Made by a program: the position numbers and the translations under genes. The notes below the pieces were generated by a model. That model made no database searches. It was given only the letters and a program-made list of their open reading frames with translations, and had not been told where the DNA came from. From Terribacillus sp. DMT04 (lineage in GTDB: Bacteria > Bacillota > Bacilli > Bacillales > Amphibacillaceae): DNA of 64,000 nucleotides. Positions within the stretch are counted from its first letter, which is position 1. Every line of letters starts with the position of its first letter. Shown here piece after piece: positions 20,873-29,934 of this stretch. The stretch lies in assembly GCF_019056395.1 (NCBI RefSeq), contig NZ_CP077639.1, positions 1,986,001 through 2,050,000 of the forward strand. The letters are read 5' to 3'.

Positions 20873-20965
20873 TGGCTGCCTCCTTTCATATTACTTTACT
20901 AGTGCGCATAAACTGGGTAACAGCGTATTGGGCGCAGACAGCAGAACTGCAGAGGAGGAGTTACA

Positions 20966-21790
20966 TTGTCAAAATGGGGAATAATCGGAACCGGAAATAT
21001 GGGCAGTATGTTGCTCGAAAGCTGGGTAACTGCGGGAGCGATTCAGGAAGAAGAAATTATGGTGCTGAACCGGTCAGCTGAAAAAGCAGTAGCGTTAAAA
21101 AGGTCTTATCCTGGCATACAAATAGCCGATTCACTGAGCACGATAGCAGAATATGCTGATTTTTTATTCCTTTGCGTAAGACCGCCGCATTTGCCAGGTG
21201 TATGTTCTGAGCTTTACTCGCTGGTACGCCCGGATCAAGTTATCGTCTCTATTACCAGCCCTTTTTCAGTCGCGGAATTGGAAACACGCCTATCCTCCCA
21301 AGTTGCTCGAGCCATTCCAAGCATCACGAACCGCGCAGCAGCTGGCACTACCCTTTTAACATTTGGATCAACACTCACAAACAAAAATAAAGCTGCCCTT
21401 ATTGATCTGTTCAGCAGTTACTCTGATCCTGTTTATATCCCAGAAGACATCACACGCGTTGCTTCTGATATTGTTTCATGCGGTCCAGCGTTTTTCAGCT
21501 ATCTGGCACAGCGCTTTATTGAAGGAGCAGCCGAAGAGACGGAGATATCTCGCGAACAAGCAACACAGCTCACTGCTGAAATGCTGATTGGTCTCGGTAC
21601 TTTACTGGGGAAAGGTCATTATACACTGGATGAACTGATCAAGAAGGTGTGCGTGAAAGGCGGTATTACCGGAGAAGGTATAGCCGTATTGGAGAAGGAG
21701 ACAGGTGAGATGTTCGATCATCTCTTTCAAGCGACACACCGGAAATACTACGAAGAGAAAGATGCGATTAAAAAAGGGGCGTACAAATAA
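20966..21790 (+). CDS. comER: ComER, pyrroline-5-carboxylate reductase-like protein
   Basis: 274 residues. It has an N-terminal Rossmann fold (WGIIGTGNMGSMLLES) and a C-terminal P5CR dimerisation domain (VCVKGGITGEG). In B. subtilis comER sits divergently from comEABC and has been linked to sporulation and biofilm timing; a catalytic role in proline synthesis is not established. The start is TTG at 20966-20968 with an AGGAGGAG site. It ends before a bidirectional terminator facing yqeM. Confidence 0.9.
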   Translation: MSKWGIIGTGNMGSMLLESWVTAGAIQEEEIMVLNRSAEKAVALKRSYPGIQIADSLSTIAEYADFLFLCVRPPHLPGVCSELYSLVRPDQVIVSITSPFSVAELETRLSSQVARAIPSITNRAAAGTTLLTFGSTLTNKNKAALIDLFSSYSDPVYIPEDITRVASDIVSCGPAFFSYLAQRFIEGAAEETEISREQATQLTAEMLIGLGTLLGKGHYTLDELIKKVCVKGGITGEGIAVLEKETGEMFDHLFQATHRKYYEEKDAIKKGAYK

Positions 21791-21823
21791 AACTTTCGAC
21801 ATATTCCCTCTTATTCCTGCACA

Positions 21824-21860
21824 AAAAAACCAGGTTGCAGCATTATGCCTCCTGGTTTTT
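21824..21860. terminator. Bidirectional terminator between comER and yqeM
   Basis: Stem AAAAACCAGG / CCTGGTTTTT with A-runs and T-runs on both sides serves the convergent comER and yqeM. The yqeM stop codon (21843-21845) lies in the loop. Confidence 0.85.
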
Positions 21861-22601
21861 CAAACAAGCGAAAAAGAGTCGATCCGCCCGGTCCAATTGC
21901 TCTGTTTTTTCTATATCAAAGTCACCAAATAGCCCGCAAACTTGAAATCCTGCTAATTCGAGCCACTTCTTATACGTATCTGGCAGATATGTACGCTGGT
22001 GATGATACTCGTCAAATCGGTCATACTTTTCTGACTCCAATTCTTTCGTAAAGAAAGTGAGATCGTGGAATACTTCGCCTTGTTGTTGTCCTGCTTCACA
22101 GAACCACGTATAAGCAAGATCCTCATGCACCTCAGCAAATAACTCCCCAGCCAAATCTTCTTCCATATGCCTTATCGTATGGACATCGAAAAGAAAGACT
22201 CCGCCTGGAGCAAGCATATCCCAAATCCGTCTGAAAGCTGCTTGTACATCTTCTGGTGACGTTATATAGTTGACCACATCAAACATGCTGATTGCCGCAT
22301 CTGCCTGGATGTTTTCCAATGAACGCAAATCCTGCTGCACCCAACGGACTGTTTGGTTGACATCCATACTTGCAGCATAGGCAAGCATATTTTCAGATTG
22401 GTCAATTCCCGTCATTTCATAACCTGATTCTGCAAGCTGCCTCGTCACGTATCCCGTACCGCAGCCCAAATCTGCTACTGTTTTAATGGGAATCTTTGCG
22501 TAACGTTGAAATATTTGCTGCATAAACTGCTGCCATTCTTCATACGGCGCATCCTGCATAAGCCGCTCATAGACGGCAGCAAGCCGTTCATAAGCTGCCA
22601 T
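21843..22601 (-). CDS. yqeM: YqeM-like SAM-dependent methyltransferase
   Basis: 252 residues with a class I Rossmann methyltransferase fold. Motif I is VADLGCGTGYVTRQLA, followed by MTGIDQSENML and an acidic residue pair in MFDVVNY. The substrate is unknown. The ATG at 22599-22601 shares one base with the rsfS stop (TAATG), and the N-terminus AAYERLAAVYERLMQDAPYE matches the family. It is the last gene of the yqeG-to-yqeM operon, next to the ribosome silencing factor. Confidence 0.88.
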   Translation of the reverse strand: MAAYERLAAVYERLMQDAPYEEWQQFMQQIFQRYAKIPIKTVADLGCGTGYVTRQLAESGYEMTGIDQSENMLAYAASMDVNQTVRWVQQDLRSLENIQADAAISMFDVVNYITSPEDVQAAFRRIWDMLAPGGVFLFDVHTIRHMEEDLAGELFAEVHEDLAYTWFCEAGQQQGEVFHDLTFFTKELESEKYDRFDEYHHQRTYLPDTYKKWLELAGFQVCGLFGDFDIEKTEQLDRADRLFFACLKNQEA

Positions 22602-22957
22602 TAGCTTTCCTGAGAAAATACTGGTTCCACTTGCGGTGCATCTCCCCACAGGCGTTCCAAGTTATAATATCTTCTTTCATCCACGTGGAACACGTGACAA
22701 ACTACATCGCCAAGGTCAACAAGCACCCATCGTGACTGCTCCAGCCCTTCCAGCCGTTTAACCTCAACACCTGCTTCTTCAGCTTTCTCTTTAATACGTC
22801 TGGCAATCGCTTGCACTTGTCTTTCACTTGTACCATGACAAATCATGAAATAATCAGCAATAAGGGAGACTTCTGCCATCTCCATTAATACGACATCTTC
22901 CCCTCTTACTGCGTCTGCGGCATTTGCCGCTAATTGTGCTAAATCAATACTTTCCAT
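22601..22957 (-). CDS. rsfS: Ribosomal silencing factor RsfS
   Basis: 118 residues. RsfS binds ribosomal protein L14 and blocks subunit joining when nutrients are low. The family block is DYFMICHGTSERQVQAIARR, then LEGLEQSRWVLVDLGDVVCH and the conserved end YNLERLWGDA. It begins with ATG at 22955-22957, which overlaps the yqeK stop by one base, and ends overlapping the yqeM start. It is B. subtilis yqeL. Confidence 0.95.
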   Translation of the reverse strand: MESIDLAQLAANAADAVRGEDVVLMEMAEVSLIADYFMICHGTSERQVQAIARRIKEKAEEAGVEVKRLEGLEQSRWVLVDLGDVVCHVFHVDERRYYNLERLWGDAPQVEPVFSQES

Positions 22958-23529
22958 TAAGCGTTACCTCCATTAGGGTTTAATAAATCATTATAAGCGT
23001 GGAACGTATCCGGATACACTTTTCGATGTAACGAGACAAGCATGTTAATTGTGTTACGTGATGCCATCCAGCACGCTTTGTCTAAATCTTCTTCACTCAC
23101 CTTACGTACTTCATCTACGCCAGGAAATGCACGTCCTGGTTCAATATAGTCGGCTAGGAATACAACCTTATCTAAGACAGACATCCCCGCACAGCCAGTT
23201 GTGTGCACGGTTATCGCGTGCAGTACATCTGGATCTCGAATGCCGACTTCCCGTTCCACCATTAATGCGCCTACCGGTCCATGCCATAATTCATGGTGAT
23301 AATGCAGCAAGTCTTTTGGAAGTTGTTCCATTTCAATCCAGCGCTGCATTTCTTCAAGCGGACGGTATTTTGCATAGTCATGAAAAATAGCTGCGGTTTC
23401 TGCTTTTTTCTCATCCGCACCATATTTTTCTGCAAGCTTTATACTCGTCTCCATTACGCGAACGGTATGTTCGTACCTTGGTTTTTTTAAATGTTTTTCA
23501 ACGATTGCTAAAGCCTTATCTCTCTGCAT
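22957..23529 (-). CDS. yqeK: HD-domain hydrolase YqeK (probable Ap4A hydrolase)
   Basis: 190 residues. The HD metal site is visible as HTVRVMETS, AAIFHDYAKYRP, HHELWHGPVGA and DVLHAITVHTTG. Members of this family hydrolyse diadenosine tetraphosphate symmetrically. The ATG at 23527-23529 lies inside the end of nadD (14-base overlap), so the two are translationally coupled, an arrangement common in Bacilli. Confidence 0.92.
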   Translation of the reverse strand: MQRDKALAIVEKHLKKPRYEHTVRVMETSIKLAEKYGADEKKAETAAIFHDYAKYRPLEEMQRWIEMEQLPKDLLHYHHELWHGPVGALMVEREVGIRDPDVLHAITVHTTGCAGMSVLDKVVFLADYIEPGRAFPGVDEVRKVSEEDLDKACWMASRNTINMLVSLHRKVYPDTFHAYNDLLNPNGGNA

Positions 23530-24085
23530 ACAGCTCTTGCTCCTTTATGACATCAAACACTGCATTTGGAACAAGATAGCGCACAGAAGCGCCTTGTTCG
23601 ACGCGAGATCGAATCATACTTGAGGAAATCTCAAGTTCGGGTATCTCGATAAAGGTAACCGGGTAGGCAGTCTCCAGCTTATAGCCAGGTCTGCCAACAC
23701 CTGCGAATGTCACCATATTGACTAATTCATCAATATGATGCCATGTATGCAGGCTTTCAACCAAATCGGCACCAATGATAAAGTGAAATGCAGTATTTGG
23801 ATGCTTTTCCTGTAACAGCTTTATTGTATCAAACGTATACGACTTCCCTAAACGTTCTACCTCAATCGTATTCATGCGGAACCGTTGGTTATCATGAATT
23901 GCAGCTTGAACCATCTGCAAACGCAGATCTGCATCGGTATTGGACTTCGCCTTATGAGGCGCTTCATAAGCTGGGATGAACCAAACTTCATCTAGTCCGA
24001 GCCGTTGCTGGACTTCTTGTGCAATAAATAGATGTCCTATATGCGGCGGATCAAATGTGCCGCCCAATAACCCGACTTTTTTCAT
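23516..24085 (-). CDS. nadD: Nicotinate-nucleotide adenylyltransferase
   Basis: 189 residues. NadD makes deoxy-NAD from nicotinate mononucleotide and ATP. The nucleotidyltransferase motifs are GGTFDPPHIGHLFIA near the N-terminus and the C-terminal ISSSMIRSRVEQG. The ATG at 24083-24085 follows an AAGGAG site. It lies in the operon between yqeI and yqeK, 11 bases after yqeI. Confidence 0.96.
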   Translation of the reverse strand: MKKVGLLGGTFDPPHIGHLFIAQEVQQRLGLDEVWFIPAYEAPHKAKSNTDADLRLQMVQAAIHDNQRFRMNTIEVERLGKSYTFDTIKLLQEKHPNTAFHFIIGADLVESLHTWHHIDELVNMVTFAGVGRPGYKLETAYPVTFIEIPELEISSSMIRSRVEQGASVRYLVPNAVFDVIKEQELYAER

Positions 24086-24096
24086 AAGGTACTCCT

Positions 24097-24387
24097 TTAT
24101 GGCAGCTTGATTTGCTTATTCTCTTGAGATGCTTTATACAGGACGATTGTGCTGCCGATAATTTGAACAACATGCGCGTCTGTTCCCGCTGCAATTGCTT
24201 CCGCCACCTCGTCTTTATCTTCAATGCAATTTTGCAGCAGGCTTACTTTAATTAGTTCCCGCTTTTCTAATGCTTCACTGATTTGTACAATCATATTATC
24301 GTTTACGCCAATCTTTCCTACTTGGAAAATCGGTTTTAAATGATGTGCCTCAGCACGAAGAAATCTCTTTTGCTTACCTGTTAACAT
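24097..24387 (-). CDS. yqeI: YhbY/CRM-domain RNA-binding protein YqeI
   Basis: 96 residues, made of one CRS1-YhbY RNA-binding domain (LTGKQKRFLRAEAHHLKPIF, then VGKIGVNDNMI and the GxxG-like VGKIG loop). E. coli YhbY associates with pre-50S particles, so a ribosome assembly role is likely. It starts one base after the aroE stop and sits among other ribosome assembly genes (yqeH, rsfS). Confidence 0.92.
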   Translation of the reverse strand: MLTGKQKRFLRAEAHHLKPIFQVGKIGVNDNMIVQISEALEKRELIKVSLLQNCIEDKDEVAEAIAAGTDAHVVQIIGSTIVLYKASQENKQIKLP

Positions 24388-24388
24388 A

Positions 24389-25228
24389 TTATGCCTCCGT
24401 TACTTTTTGTTCCAGCCGATCAAGCAAGTCTCCAATAATTAGTTGCTTGCCAGACCATATCTCAAACGCATATTGCGCTTGATACAACAGCATGCTGTGA
24501 CCATGATGGATTGCTGCTCCCTGCTCTTTCGCAGAGCGAAGCAGTTTCGTCTCAATCGGCTTATATACGATATCACTTACAACTGTATTAGGTTTCAACC
24601 CAGATAAAGAAACAATTTGTTCATTATCGGCAGGGCTCATGCCTACACTTGTCGTATGAATGATAATGTCATAATTTTTAATTTGTTTTTCCGCTTCTGC
24701 GAATGTAAGAATTTCTGTGGCCGTTTCCGGCTCTTGTAATTGTAGCAGCTGCTCAGCCTTCTCACGTGTACGATTGGCAATATCCACATAGGAGAACCCT
24801 TCTGTCACTAATGCGCGATAAATCCCTCTGGCAGCTCCGCCAGCTCCGAGCATAAGTACGCGCGACGCACTGCTGCCAGCAGGTAACACTTGTCTTAAAG
24901 CGCGGACATATCCTGCTCCATCGGTATTATACCCAATCCATTTACCATCCTTGTATACTGCGGTGTTGACCGCGCCAATTTTTTCGGCATCCGGATCGAG
25001 TTCATCCAAAAACGGAATGATACGCTGTTTATATGGAACAGTGATATTGAAGCCGTTGATGCCGCTCTCCAGTAATTTGCTGATCTTTTCTTCAAATACT
25101 TCTGGTTCAATTGAATAGAGATGATATTCTCCTTCTATACCAGCTTGCTTCATAAACTGGTGATGAATCCATGGTGATAAAGAATGCTTTACAGGATGGC
25201 CAATTAAGCCTAGCTTCAACGTCTTCAT
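24389..25228 (-). CDS. aroE: Shikimate dehydrogenase
   Basis: 279 residues. AroE reduces 3-dehydroshikimate with NADPH in chorismate synthesis. The substrate motif HPVKHSLSPWIHH is at the N-terminus, the catalytic lysine is in TVPYKQRI, and the nucleotide-binding GAGGAARGIYRAL and the NRT box (ANRTREKAEQL) that favours NADPH are present. I used the ATG at 25226-25228, which follows AAGGGGG; the longer frame runs into yqeH. It is embedded in the ribosome-assembly operon, as in B. subtilis. Confidence 0.95.
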   Translation of the reverse strand: MKTLKLGLIGHPVKHSLSPWIHHQFMKQAGIEGEYHLYSIEPEVFEEKISKLLESGINGFNITVPYKQRIIPFLDELDPDAEKIGAVNTAVYKDGKWIGYNTDGAGYVRALRQVLPAGSSASRVLMLGAGGAARGIYRALVTEGFSYVDIANRTREKAEQLLQLQEPETATEILTFAEAEKQIKNYDIIIHTTSVGMSPADNEQIVSLSGLKPNTVVSDIVYKPIETKLLRSAKEQGAAIHHGHSMLLYQAQYAFEIWSGKQLIIGDLLDRLEQKVTEA

Positions 25229-25242
25229 GAACAACTTCCCCC

Positions 25243-26346
25243 TTAAATTAGCGACCGGCGTACAGTAGCTGGCACGCCTTTTGGTGTGTGTACGGTTATG
25301 GATGCAGGCTCCCCTGTCAGTGTAATCCAACCGAGTCCCGGTATGACGATATCTGTTTTCTGTTCTTTTATCCGGAATGAAGCTTTCTGGAATTCCGGGA
25401 AGTTATCGAGCTGCTCTTTATGAGGCGGCGCGAGTAATTCCCCTTTCTGCCGTTCGTACAGGTCATCCGCATTCTCCAGCTTCGTTCGATGAATATCAAG
25501 TGCATTGGAGAAATAACAAACAAAGGGCTGCCTTTCACCAGATTCAAAATCAATACGCGCTAGTCCGCCGATGAAAAGTGTTTGCTTTTCATTTAATTGG
25601 AAGATACGCGATTTAATCTCTTTATTCGGTGTAACTGTTTTCAATTCCTTGTCTGTCACATAATGTGCAATCTGCTGTCGGTTAACAATACCCGGCGTAT
25701 CATAAAGCGAACTGGAATCATCTAGCGGTATATCAATAAACCCAAGTGTTGTCCCTGGGAAATAAGATGTTGTAATTGCATCATTAATGCCCGTGGAATG
25801 CTTGATCAAAGCATTAATAAAGGTGGATTTACCTACATTTGTGCTTCCAACTACAAATACATCCTCACCCTGTCTCAGTTCCTGAATGCTTTCCTCAAGC
25901 TCGGCCATTCCAATTCCGCGCTTAGCGGAAATCAAATGCACATCCGCTACTTGAATACCATATTCCTTGGCAGCACCTCGAAGCCATTGCTTAACACGCT
26001 CATGATTTGTTGATTTTGGCAGCAAATCAACTTTGTTTCCCACAAGGATAATTGGCTTGTCACCAACTAGACGTTTAATACTGCCGATGAAGCTTCCGTT
26101 AAAATCAAAAATGTCGACGAGCTTAACAACGAGCCCGTCTTTGTTACTAATTTCACTAATTAAAGTAAAGAAGTCATCGTCGGTCACTGCGACATCCTGG
26201 ACTTCATTGTAATGCTTTAGCCGGAAGCAGCGCTTACAGATGACTTCATCATTTTTTCCTAATGCTGATGCGGGGATATAACCAGGCAGCGATGCATCCT
26301 CTGTCTGAATTGGGGCGCCGCAGCCTTGGCAAATCAATTCTTCCAC
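25243..26346 (-). CDS. yqeH: Circularly permuted GTPase YqeH (30S biogenesis)
   Basis: 367 residues. YqeH is needed for 30S subunit assembly. An N-terminal treble-clef zinc finger (C6, C9, C37, C40) is followed by a permuted G domain: G4 (GNKVDLLPKS) and G5 (SAKRG) come before G1 (GSTNVGKSTFIN), G2 and G3 (DTPG). A C-terminal domain ends in PATVRRSLI. I chose the GTG at 26344-26346, which follows GGGAGG and gives the family start MEELICQGCG. It begins two bases after yqeG. Confidence 0.95.
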   Translation of the reverse strand: MEELICQGCGAPIQTEDASLPGYIPASALGKNDEVICKRCFRLKHYNEVQDVAVTDDDFFTLISEISNKDGLVVKLVDIFDFNGSFIGSIKRLVGDKPIILVGNKVDLLPKSTNHERVKQWLRGAAKEYGIQVADVHLISAKRGIGMAELEESIQELRQGEDVFVVGSTNVGKSTFINALIKHSTGINDAITTSYFPGTTLGFIDIPLDDSSSLYDTPGIVNRQQIAHYVTDKELKTVTPNKEIKSRIFQLNEKQTLFIGGLARIDFESGERQPFVCYFSNALDIHRTKLENADDLYERQKGELLAPPHKEQLDNFPEFQKASFRIKEQKTDIVIPGLGWITLTGEPASITVHTPKGVPATVRRSLI

Positions 26347-26348
26347 AT

Positions 26349-26864
26349 TTATTCCTCCCACGTTATCTTTCCTTTTCTTCTAAAGTAATTTAGTATCCGT
26401 CTTTCAATCATCCGGTTGATTTTTGTAATCTTACCGTCCGTTTTGACGATCGGTACGACAACTATCGTATAGAAACCAGCTAAATTCCCGCCTAACACAT
26501 CTGTTAGGAGCTGATCACCGATCATAACGATTTCATCCTTCTCCAGCTTCATTTGTTTTACTGCCTGCTTGAAGGCTCGTCCAAGCGGTTTTCTGGCACT
26601 GTAAACAAATGGGATATCAAGCGGTTCAGAAAAGAGTTTGACCCGTTGTTCATTATTATTAGATATAATCGTAATTTTAATATCATGCGCGCGCATTTCA
26701 CGGAACCATTCTGTTACTTCTGGTGTGGCATCCGCTACGTCCCAGGCAACCAGTGTGTTGTCCAGGTCGGTAATAATTCCTTTAATCCCCTGCGCTTTCA
26801 ATTTTTCCGGTTTTATGTCAAATATGCTCTTCACATGCTCGTTCGGCAAGAACTTCTTTAGCAT
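26349..26864 (-). CDS. yqeG: YqeG-family HAD phosphatase
   Basis: 171 residues, a HAD-superfamily subfamily IIIA phosphatase with motif I GIITDLDNTLVAWD, motif II ITIISNN, a lysine in SARKPLGRAF and motif III MIGDQLLTDVLGG. The natural substrate is not known; homologues include phosphatidylglycerophosphatase GEP4. I used the ATG at 26862-26864 (MLKKFLPNEHVKS). It is the first gene of the operon running to yqeM and has its own sigma-A promoter. Confidence 0.92.
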   Translation of the reverse strand: MLKKFLPNEHVKSIFDIKPEKLKAQGIKGIITDLDNTLVAWDVADATPEVTEWFREMRAHDIKITIISNNNEQRVKLFSEPLDIPFVYSARKPLGRAFKQAVKQMKLEKDEIVMIGDQLLTDVLGGNLAGFYTIVVVPIVKTDGKITKINRMIERRILNYFRRKGKITWEE

Positions 26865-26909
26865 TTGTGGAATTCCTCCGTTCTCGTACACTTCAACAGT
26901 TACTTACCC

Positions 26910-26938
26910 ATCATAAGGCATTTTTACGACGGTTTCAA
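26910..26938 (-). promoter_or_regulatory. Sigma-A promoter of the yqeG operon
   Basis: TTGAAA (26933-26938), 17-base spacer and TATGAT (26910-26915) on the minus strand, about 40 bases before the yqeG start. Confidence 0.78.
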
Positions 26939-27037
26939 AAAAATCTTTCATCAAATCGCTTAATTTCGACTCTTGTATAGGCTTGATAGCTCATTTTAGA
27001 CGTAAAATCTTTCGACAAATCTCTACATACTTCGTTT

Positions 27038-27191
27038 TGTGGATAACTATGTCCACATTATCCACTGCAAGAATCAGTCACTATCAACAGTTATAAACAA
27101 ATTATCTACAGGTTATGAACAGTTAAGTGTAGATAACTATCGCCTTGTCCACCTTTTTTTTTCGTGATACATTATTAATAACTTATCAACT
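27038..27191. promoter_or_regulatory. DnaA-box cluster upstream of sda
   Basis: The 389-base gap between yqeG and sda is rich in DnaA-box-like sequences. A perfect TGTGGATAA (27038-27046, reverse) is present, plus one-mismatch boxes TTATCCACT (27058-27066), TTATCTACA (27102-27110), TTATGAACA (27113-27121) and TGTAGATAA (27128-27136, reverse). Weaker ones are at 27091-27099 and 27183-27191. In B. subtilis DnaA activates sda directly, so this is the expected replication-status sensor. Confidence 0.8.
27145..27173 (+). promoter_or_regulatory. Probable sigma-A promoter of sda
   Basis: TTGTCC (27145-27150), 17-base spacer containing a T-run, and TACATT (27168-27173). It lies at the downstream edge of the DnaA-box cluster. 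Confidence 0.55.
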
Positions 27192-27253
27192 CCCCAACCC
27201 ACGAATAGAAAGATCTGCAAGGTATTAAGATCTCCCATCAGGAGGAATGCAAG

Positions 27254-27394
27254 ATGGAACATATGTCTGACGAATTGCTGATCGAATCTTACCACAAGGC
27301 CAACGAACTCCACTTGAGCCAAGAGTTTATTCATCTTATAGAAAAAGAAATTCAATCACGGGGCTTATCACATAAGATCCGTTACACTAGTTAA
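27254..27394 (+). CDS. sda: Sporulation checkpoint protein Sda
   Basis: 46 residues, the same length as B. subtilis Sda. Sda binds histidine kinase KinA and blocks the sporulation phosphorelay when replication initiation or DNA integrity is impaired. The core SDELLIESYHKANELHLSQE is close to the B. subtilis sequence, forming the helical hairpin. The ATG at 27254-27256 has a GGAGG site eight bases upstream. It stands alone, between a DnaA-box cluster and a strong terminator, which matches its known control by DnaA. Confidence 0.95.
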   Translation: MEHMSDELLIESYHKANELHLSQEFIHLIEKEIQSRGLSHKIRYTS

Positions 27395-27409
27395 ACATGA
27401 TCTCCTTCA

Positions 27410-27438
27410 AACCCTGCCGTTATGGCGGGGTTTTTTTT
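27410..27438 (+). terminator. Intrinsic terminator of sda
   Basis: GC-rich stem (ACCCTGCC with GGCGGGGT) followed by eight T residues, 16 bases after the sda stop. Confidence 0.92.
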
Positions 27439-27459
27439 CATAAAGTAGACACATCACAG

Positions 27460-27489
27460 TTGCAGTATTGGCTTGCACTCCTTTACAAT
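27460..27489 (+). promoter_or_regulatory. Possible sigma-A promoter of the mrp operon
   Basis: TTGCAG (27460-27465), 18-base spacer and TACAAT (27484-27489), about 90 bases before mrpA. Another AT-rich -10-like sequence (TATAGT) lies just downstream. Confidence 0.5.
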
Positions 27490-27576
27490 TGGGTATAGTA
27501 TGCTTTGAAATAGTGTTACATTTACCGAGAAATTTCTTTCAATTTCCAACAAATTCTAAGGGAGGATTGCCAATAC

Positions 27577-29934
27577 ATGATTTTTGCCATCCTGATGCCA
27601 TTCATAATTGCTATGTGCATCCCATTCATCGCAAGATTTAAAACCAAGATACATACTGGATACGTGGTATTCGCAACTGCTTTATCTATTTTTGTTTATT
27701 TCCTCACACTCCTTATCAGCGGAGATACGAACATATTCTACCGTTACAGCTGGATACCATCGCTTGGATTGGATTTAACATTCTATACCGATGGACTTGC
27801 TTTGTTCTTCGCGTTACTGATTAGCGGTATCGGAGCACTGGTAGCCTTTTACTCTGTTCATTATCTATCTAAAAATGAACGACTCGGACATTTTTATGTC
27901 TATCTGCTTCTATTTATGGGTGCAATGCTCGGTATCGTTACATCGGATAATATTTATGCTCTTTATACTTTTTGGGAGCTGACTTCTGTTTCTTCCTTCT
28001 TATTAATCAGCTTTTGGTTTACGAGAAAAGCTTCTACCGATGGTGCCATGAAATCCTTGCTCATTACGGTTTTGGGCGGTTTCTCTTTGCTTGGTGCCTT
28101 GGTTCTGCTGCAAATCGTTACAGGCAGTACAAGCATACGTACCATTCTTTCAGAAGGAAACTTAATTCTAAGCAGCGACTGGTTCCCGCTTATCATTGTT
28201 CTCCTGCTTTTGGCAGCTTGTACAAAGTCAGCACAGTTCCCTTTCCATATTTGGCTGCCTGATGCAATGGAAGCACCGACACCAGTTAGTGCATATTTAC
28301 ATTCTGCCACGATGGTAAAAGCCGGTCTGTTCCTGCTTCTTCGCTTTACTCCTGTATTCAGAGAAAGTGAAACATTTTTCATAGCAGTATCAATCATTGG
28401 TCTACTGACGTTATTCTGGGGTTCTTATATGGCAGTCAGACAGACAGATTTAAAAGGCATACTGGCTTATTCTACTATCAGCCAGCTCGGAATGATTATG
28501 TCGATGATTGGTTACGGAACAGAAGCTGCTCTATTTGCTGCCATCTTCCATATCCTAAACCACGCTACGTTTAAGGGAAGCTTGTTCATGGCAGTTGGCA
28601 TCATCGACCATGAAACCGGCACACGTAATATTCGCAAGCTTGGCGGGTTATGGAGACTTATGCCGATTACAGGAATCATCAGCGTACTAGCCTCCTTCTC
28701 AATGGCTGGGGTACCGCTGCCGATATTAAATGGTTTCTTAAGTAAAGAAGAGTTCTTTACGAGTTCCTGGGAACTTGCGCAAACACGTACATTCAGCACC
28801 GGATTCGCTGAAGTGTTAATGCATGTTGTCCCTTACGCTGCTGTAGCAGGAAGTATATTCACATTCGTTTACAGCATGTACTTCTTCTTCGGTACATTTG
28901 CTGGGAAAAAAGACAAGGATATAGCTGAAAAAGCGCATGATCCGAATCTCGGTATGCTCATTTCACCATTCTTACTTGTCTGCGGTGTTGTTATTATCAG
29001 TATCTTCCCGAATTGGTTTAGTCACCATTTGCTTCATCCCGCAGCGGACGCAGTTTACGGGGAAGCCATGAAAGAACATCACATTAAATTCTGGCATGGC
29101 TTGGAACCTGCCTTGGTCATGTCCTTAATTGTCGTTATTCTCGGTATTGCATTCTACTTGACGAGAAAATACTGGGCTGGTCTGTATCAGATTCTTCCCG
29201 GCAAGCTGTCTGGCAATGCTGTTTACAGAATGCTGCTGACTGTAAGTGAAAAACAAACAAAAACGGTTAATGACCGTCTAGTTAACGGCTCACTCCGCCA
29301 ATATAATATGGTCATTATCAGCGTCATATCCATTGTGACATTAGCCATACTATTCGGAACAAATGCCTTTAATTTAACGAATATCGATGTGTCTCCTGTA
29401 TCCTTGCCAGGAAGCCTGCCTGAACTGGCAGTAGCTCTGATTATGATTACAGCAGCATTTGGGACAACTGCCTCTGAGAAGAAACTGACAGCTATTATTA
29501 TCCTTGGTGTTGTCGGCTATGGCTTATCGATTTTGTTCGTTCTTTTCCGGGCACCGGATCTTGCTCTAACACAATTAAGTATTGAAACAATCACAGTTGT
29601 TCTTTTCTTGTTATGCTTCCGGCATCTGCCTGAAATGGAGCGGGACAGAAAAGAGAAAATATCAAAAAAAGTTACAAATATCGTTATAGCCGCTGCTTGC
29701 GGGCTCATGATGACACTTGTCGGACTTGCAGTTTACAGCCAGCGTCAGTTCCCTTCCATCTCCGACTACTTTGTTGAGTATTCGTACAAACTGGGCGGCG
29801 GAGATAATATCGTTAACGTTATCCTGGTAGACTTCCGCGGACTGGATACCCTATTTGAGATTACAGTTCTAGCTATTGCAGCTTTAGGCATTTATTCACT
29901 TATCAAGCTGCGCCATAAGGGAGGGGGGCGCTAA
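27577..29934 (+). CDS. mrpA: Na+/H+ antiporter subunit MrpA (MnhA)
   Basis: 785 residues with many membrane spans. It is the large, NuoL-like subunit of the Mrp multi-subunit sodium/proton antiporter. The N-terminal part shows TFWELTSVSSFLLISFWF and a proton-antiporter core with HSATMVKAGLFLLLR. The C-terminal MbhD/MbhE-type part contains FRAPDLALTQLSIETITVVL and VNVILVDFRGLDTLFE, ending in a normal MrpA tail. There is no fused MrpB domain. The ATG at 27577-27579 follows GGGAGG. The stop overlaps the mrpC start by one base. Confidence 0.95.
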   Translation: MIFAILMPFIIAMCIPFIARFKTKIHTGYVVFATALSIFVYFLTLLISGDTNIFYRYSWIPSLGLDLTFYTDGLALFFALLISGIGALVAFYSVHYLSKNERLGHFYVYLLLFMGAMLGIVTSDNIYALYTFWELTSVSSFLLISFWFTRKASTDGAMKSLLITVLGGFSLLGALVLLQIVTGSTSIRTILSEGNLILSSDWFPLIIVLLLLAACTKSAQFPFHIWLPDAMEAPTPVSAYLHSATMVKAGLFLLLRFTPVFRESETFFIAVSIIGLLTLFWGSYMAVRQTDLKGILAYSTISQLGMIMSMIGYGTEAALFAAIFHILNHATFKGSLFMAVGIIDHETGTRNIRKLGGLWRLMPITGIISVLASFSMAGVPLPILNGFLSKEEFFTSSWELAQTRTFSTGFAEVLMHVVPYAAVAGSIFTFVYSMYFFFGTFAGKKDKDIAEKAHDPNLGMLISPFLLVCGVVIISIFPNWFSHHLLHPAADAVYGEAMKEHHIKFWHGLEPALVMSLIVVILGIAFYLTRKYWAGLYQILPGKLSGNAVYRMLLTVSEKQTKTVNDRLVNGSLRQYNMVIISVISIVTLAILFGTNAFNLTNIDVSPVSLPGSLPELAVALIMITAAFGTTASEKKLTAIIILGVVGYGLSILFVLFRAPDLALTQLSIETITVVLFLLCFRHLPEMERDRKEKISKKVTNIVIAAACGLMMTLVGLAVYSQRQFPSISDYFVEYSYKLGGGDNIVNVILVDFRGLDTLFEITVLAIAALGIYSLIKLRHKGGGR

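Noticed and set aside
20873-20965. ComK box in the comEA/comER gap
   Set aside because: Looked for paired AAAA-N5-TTTT motifs and found none convincing, although competence control is expected.
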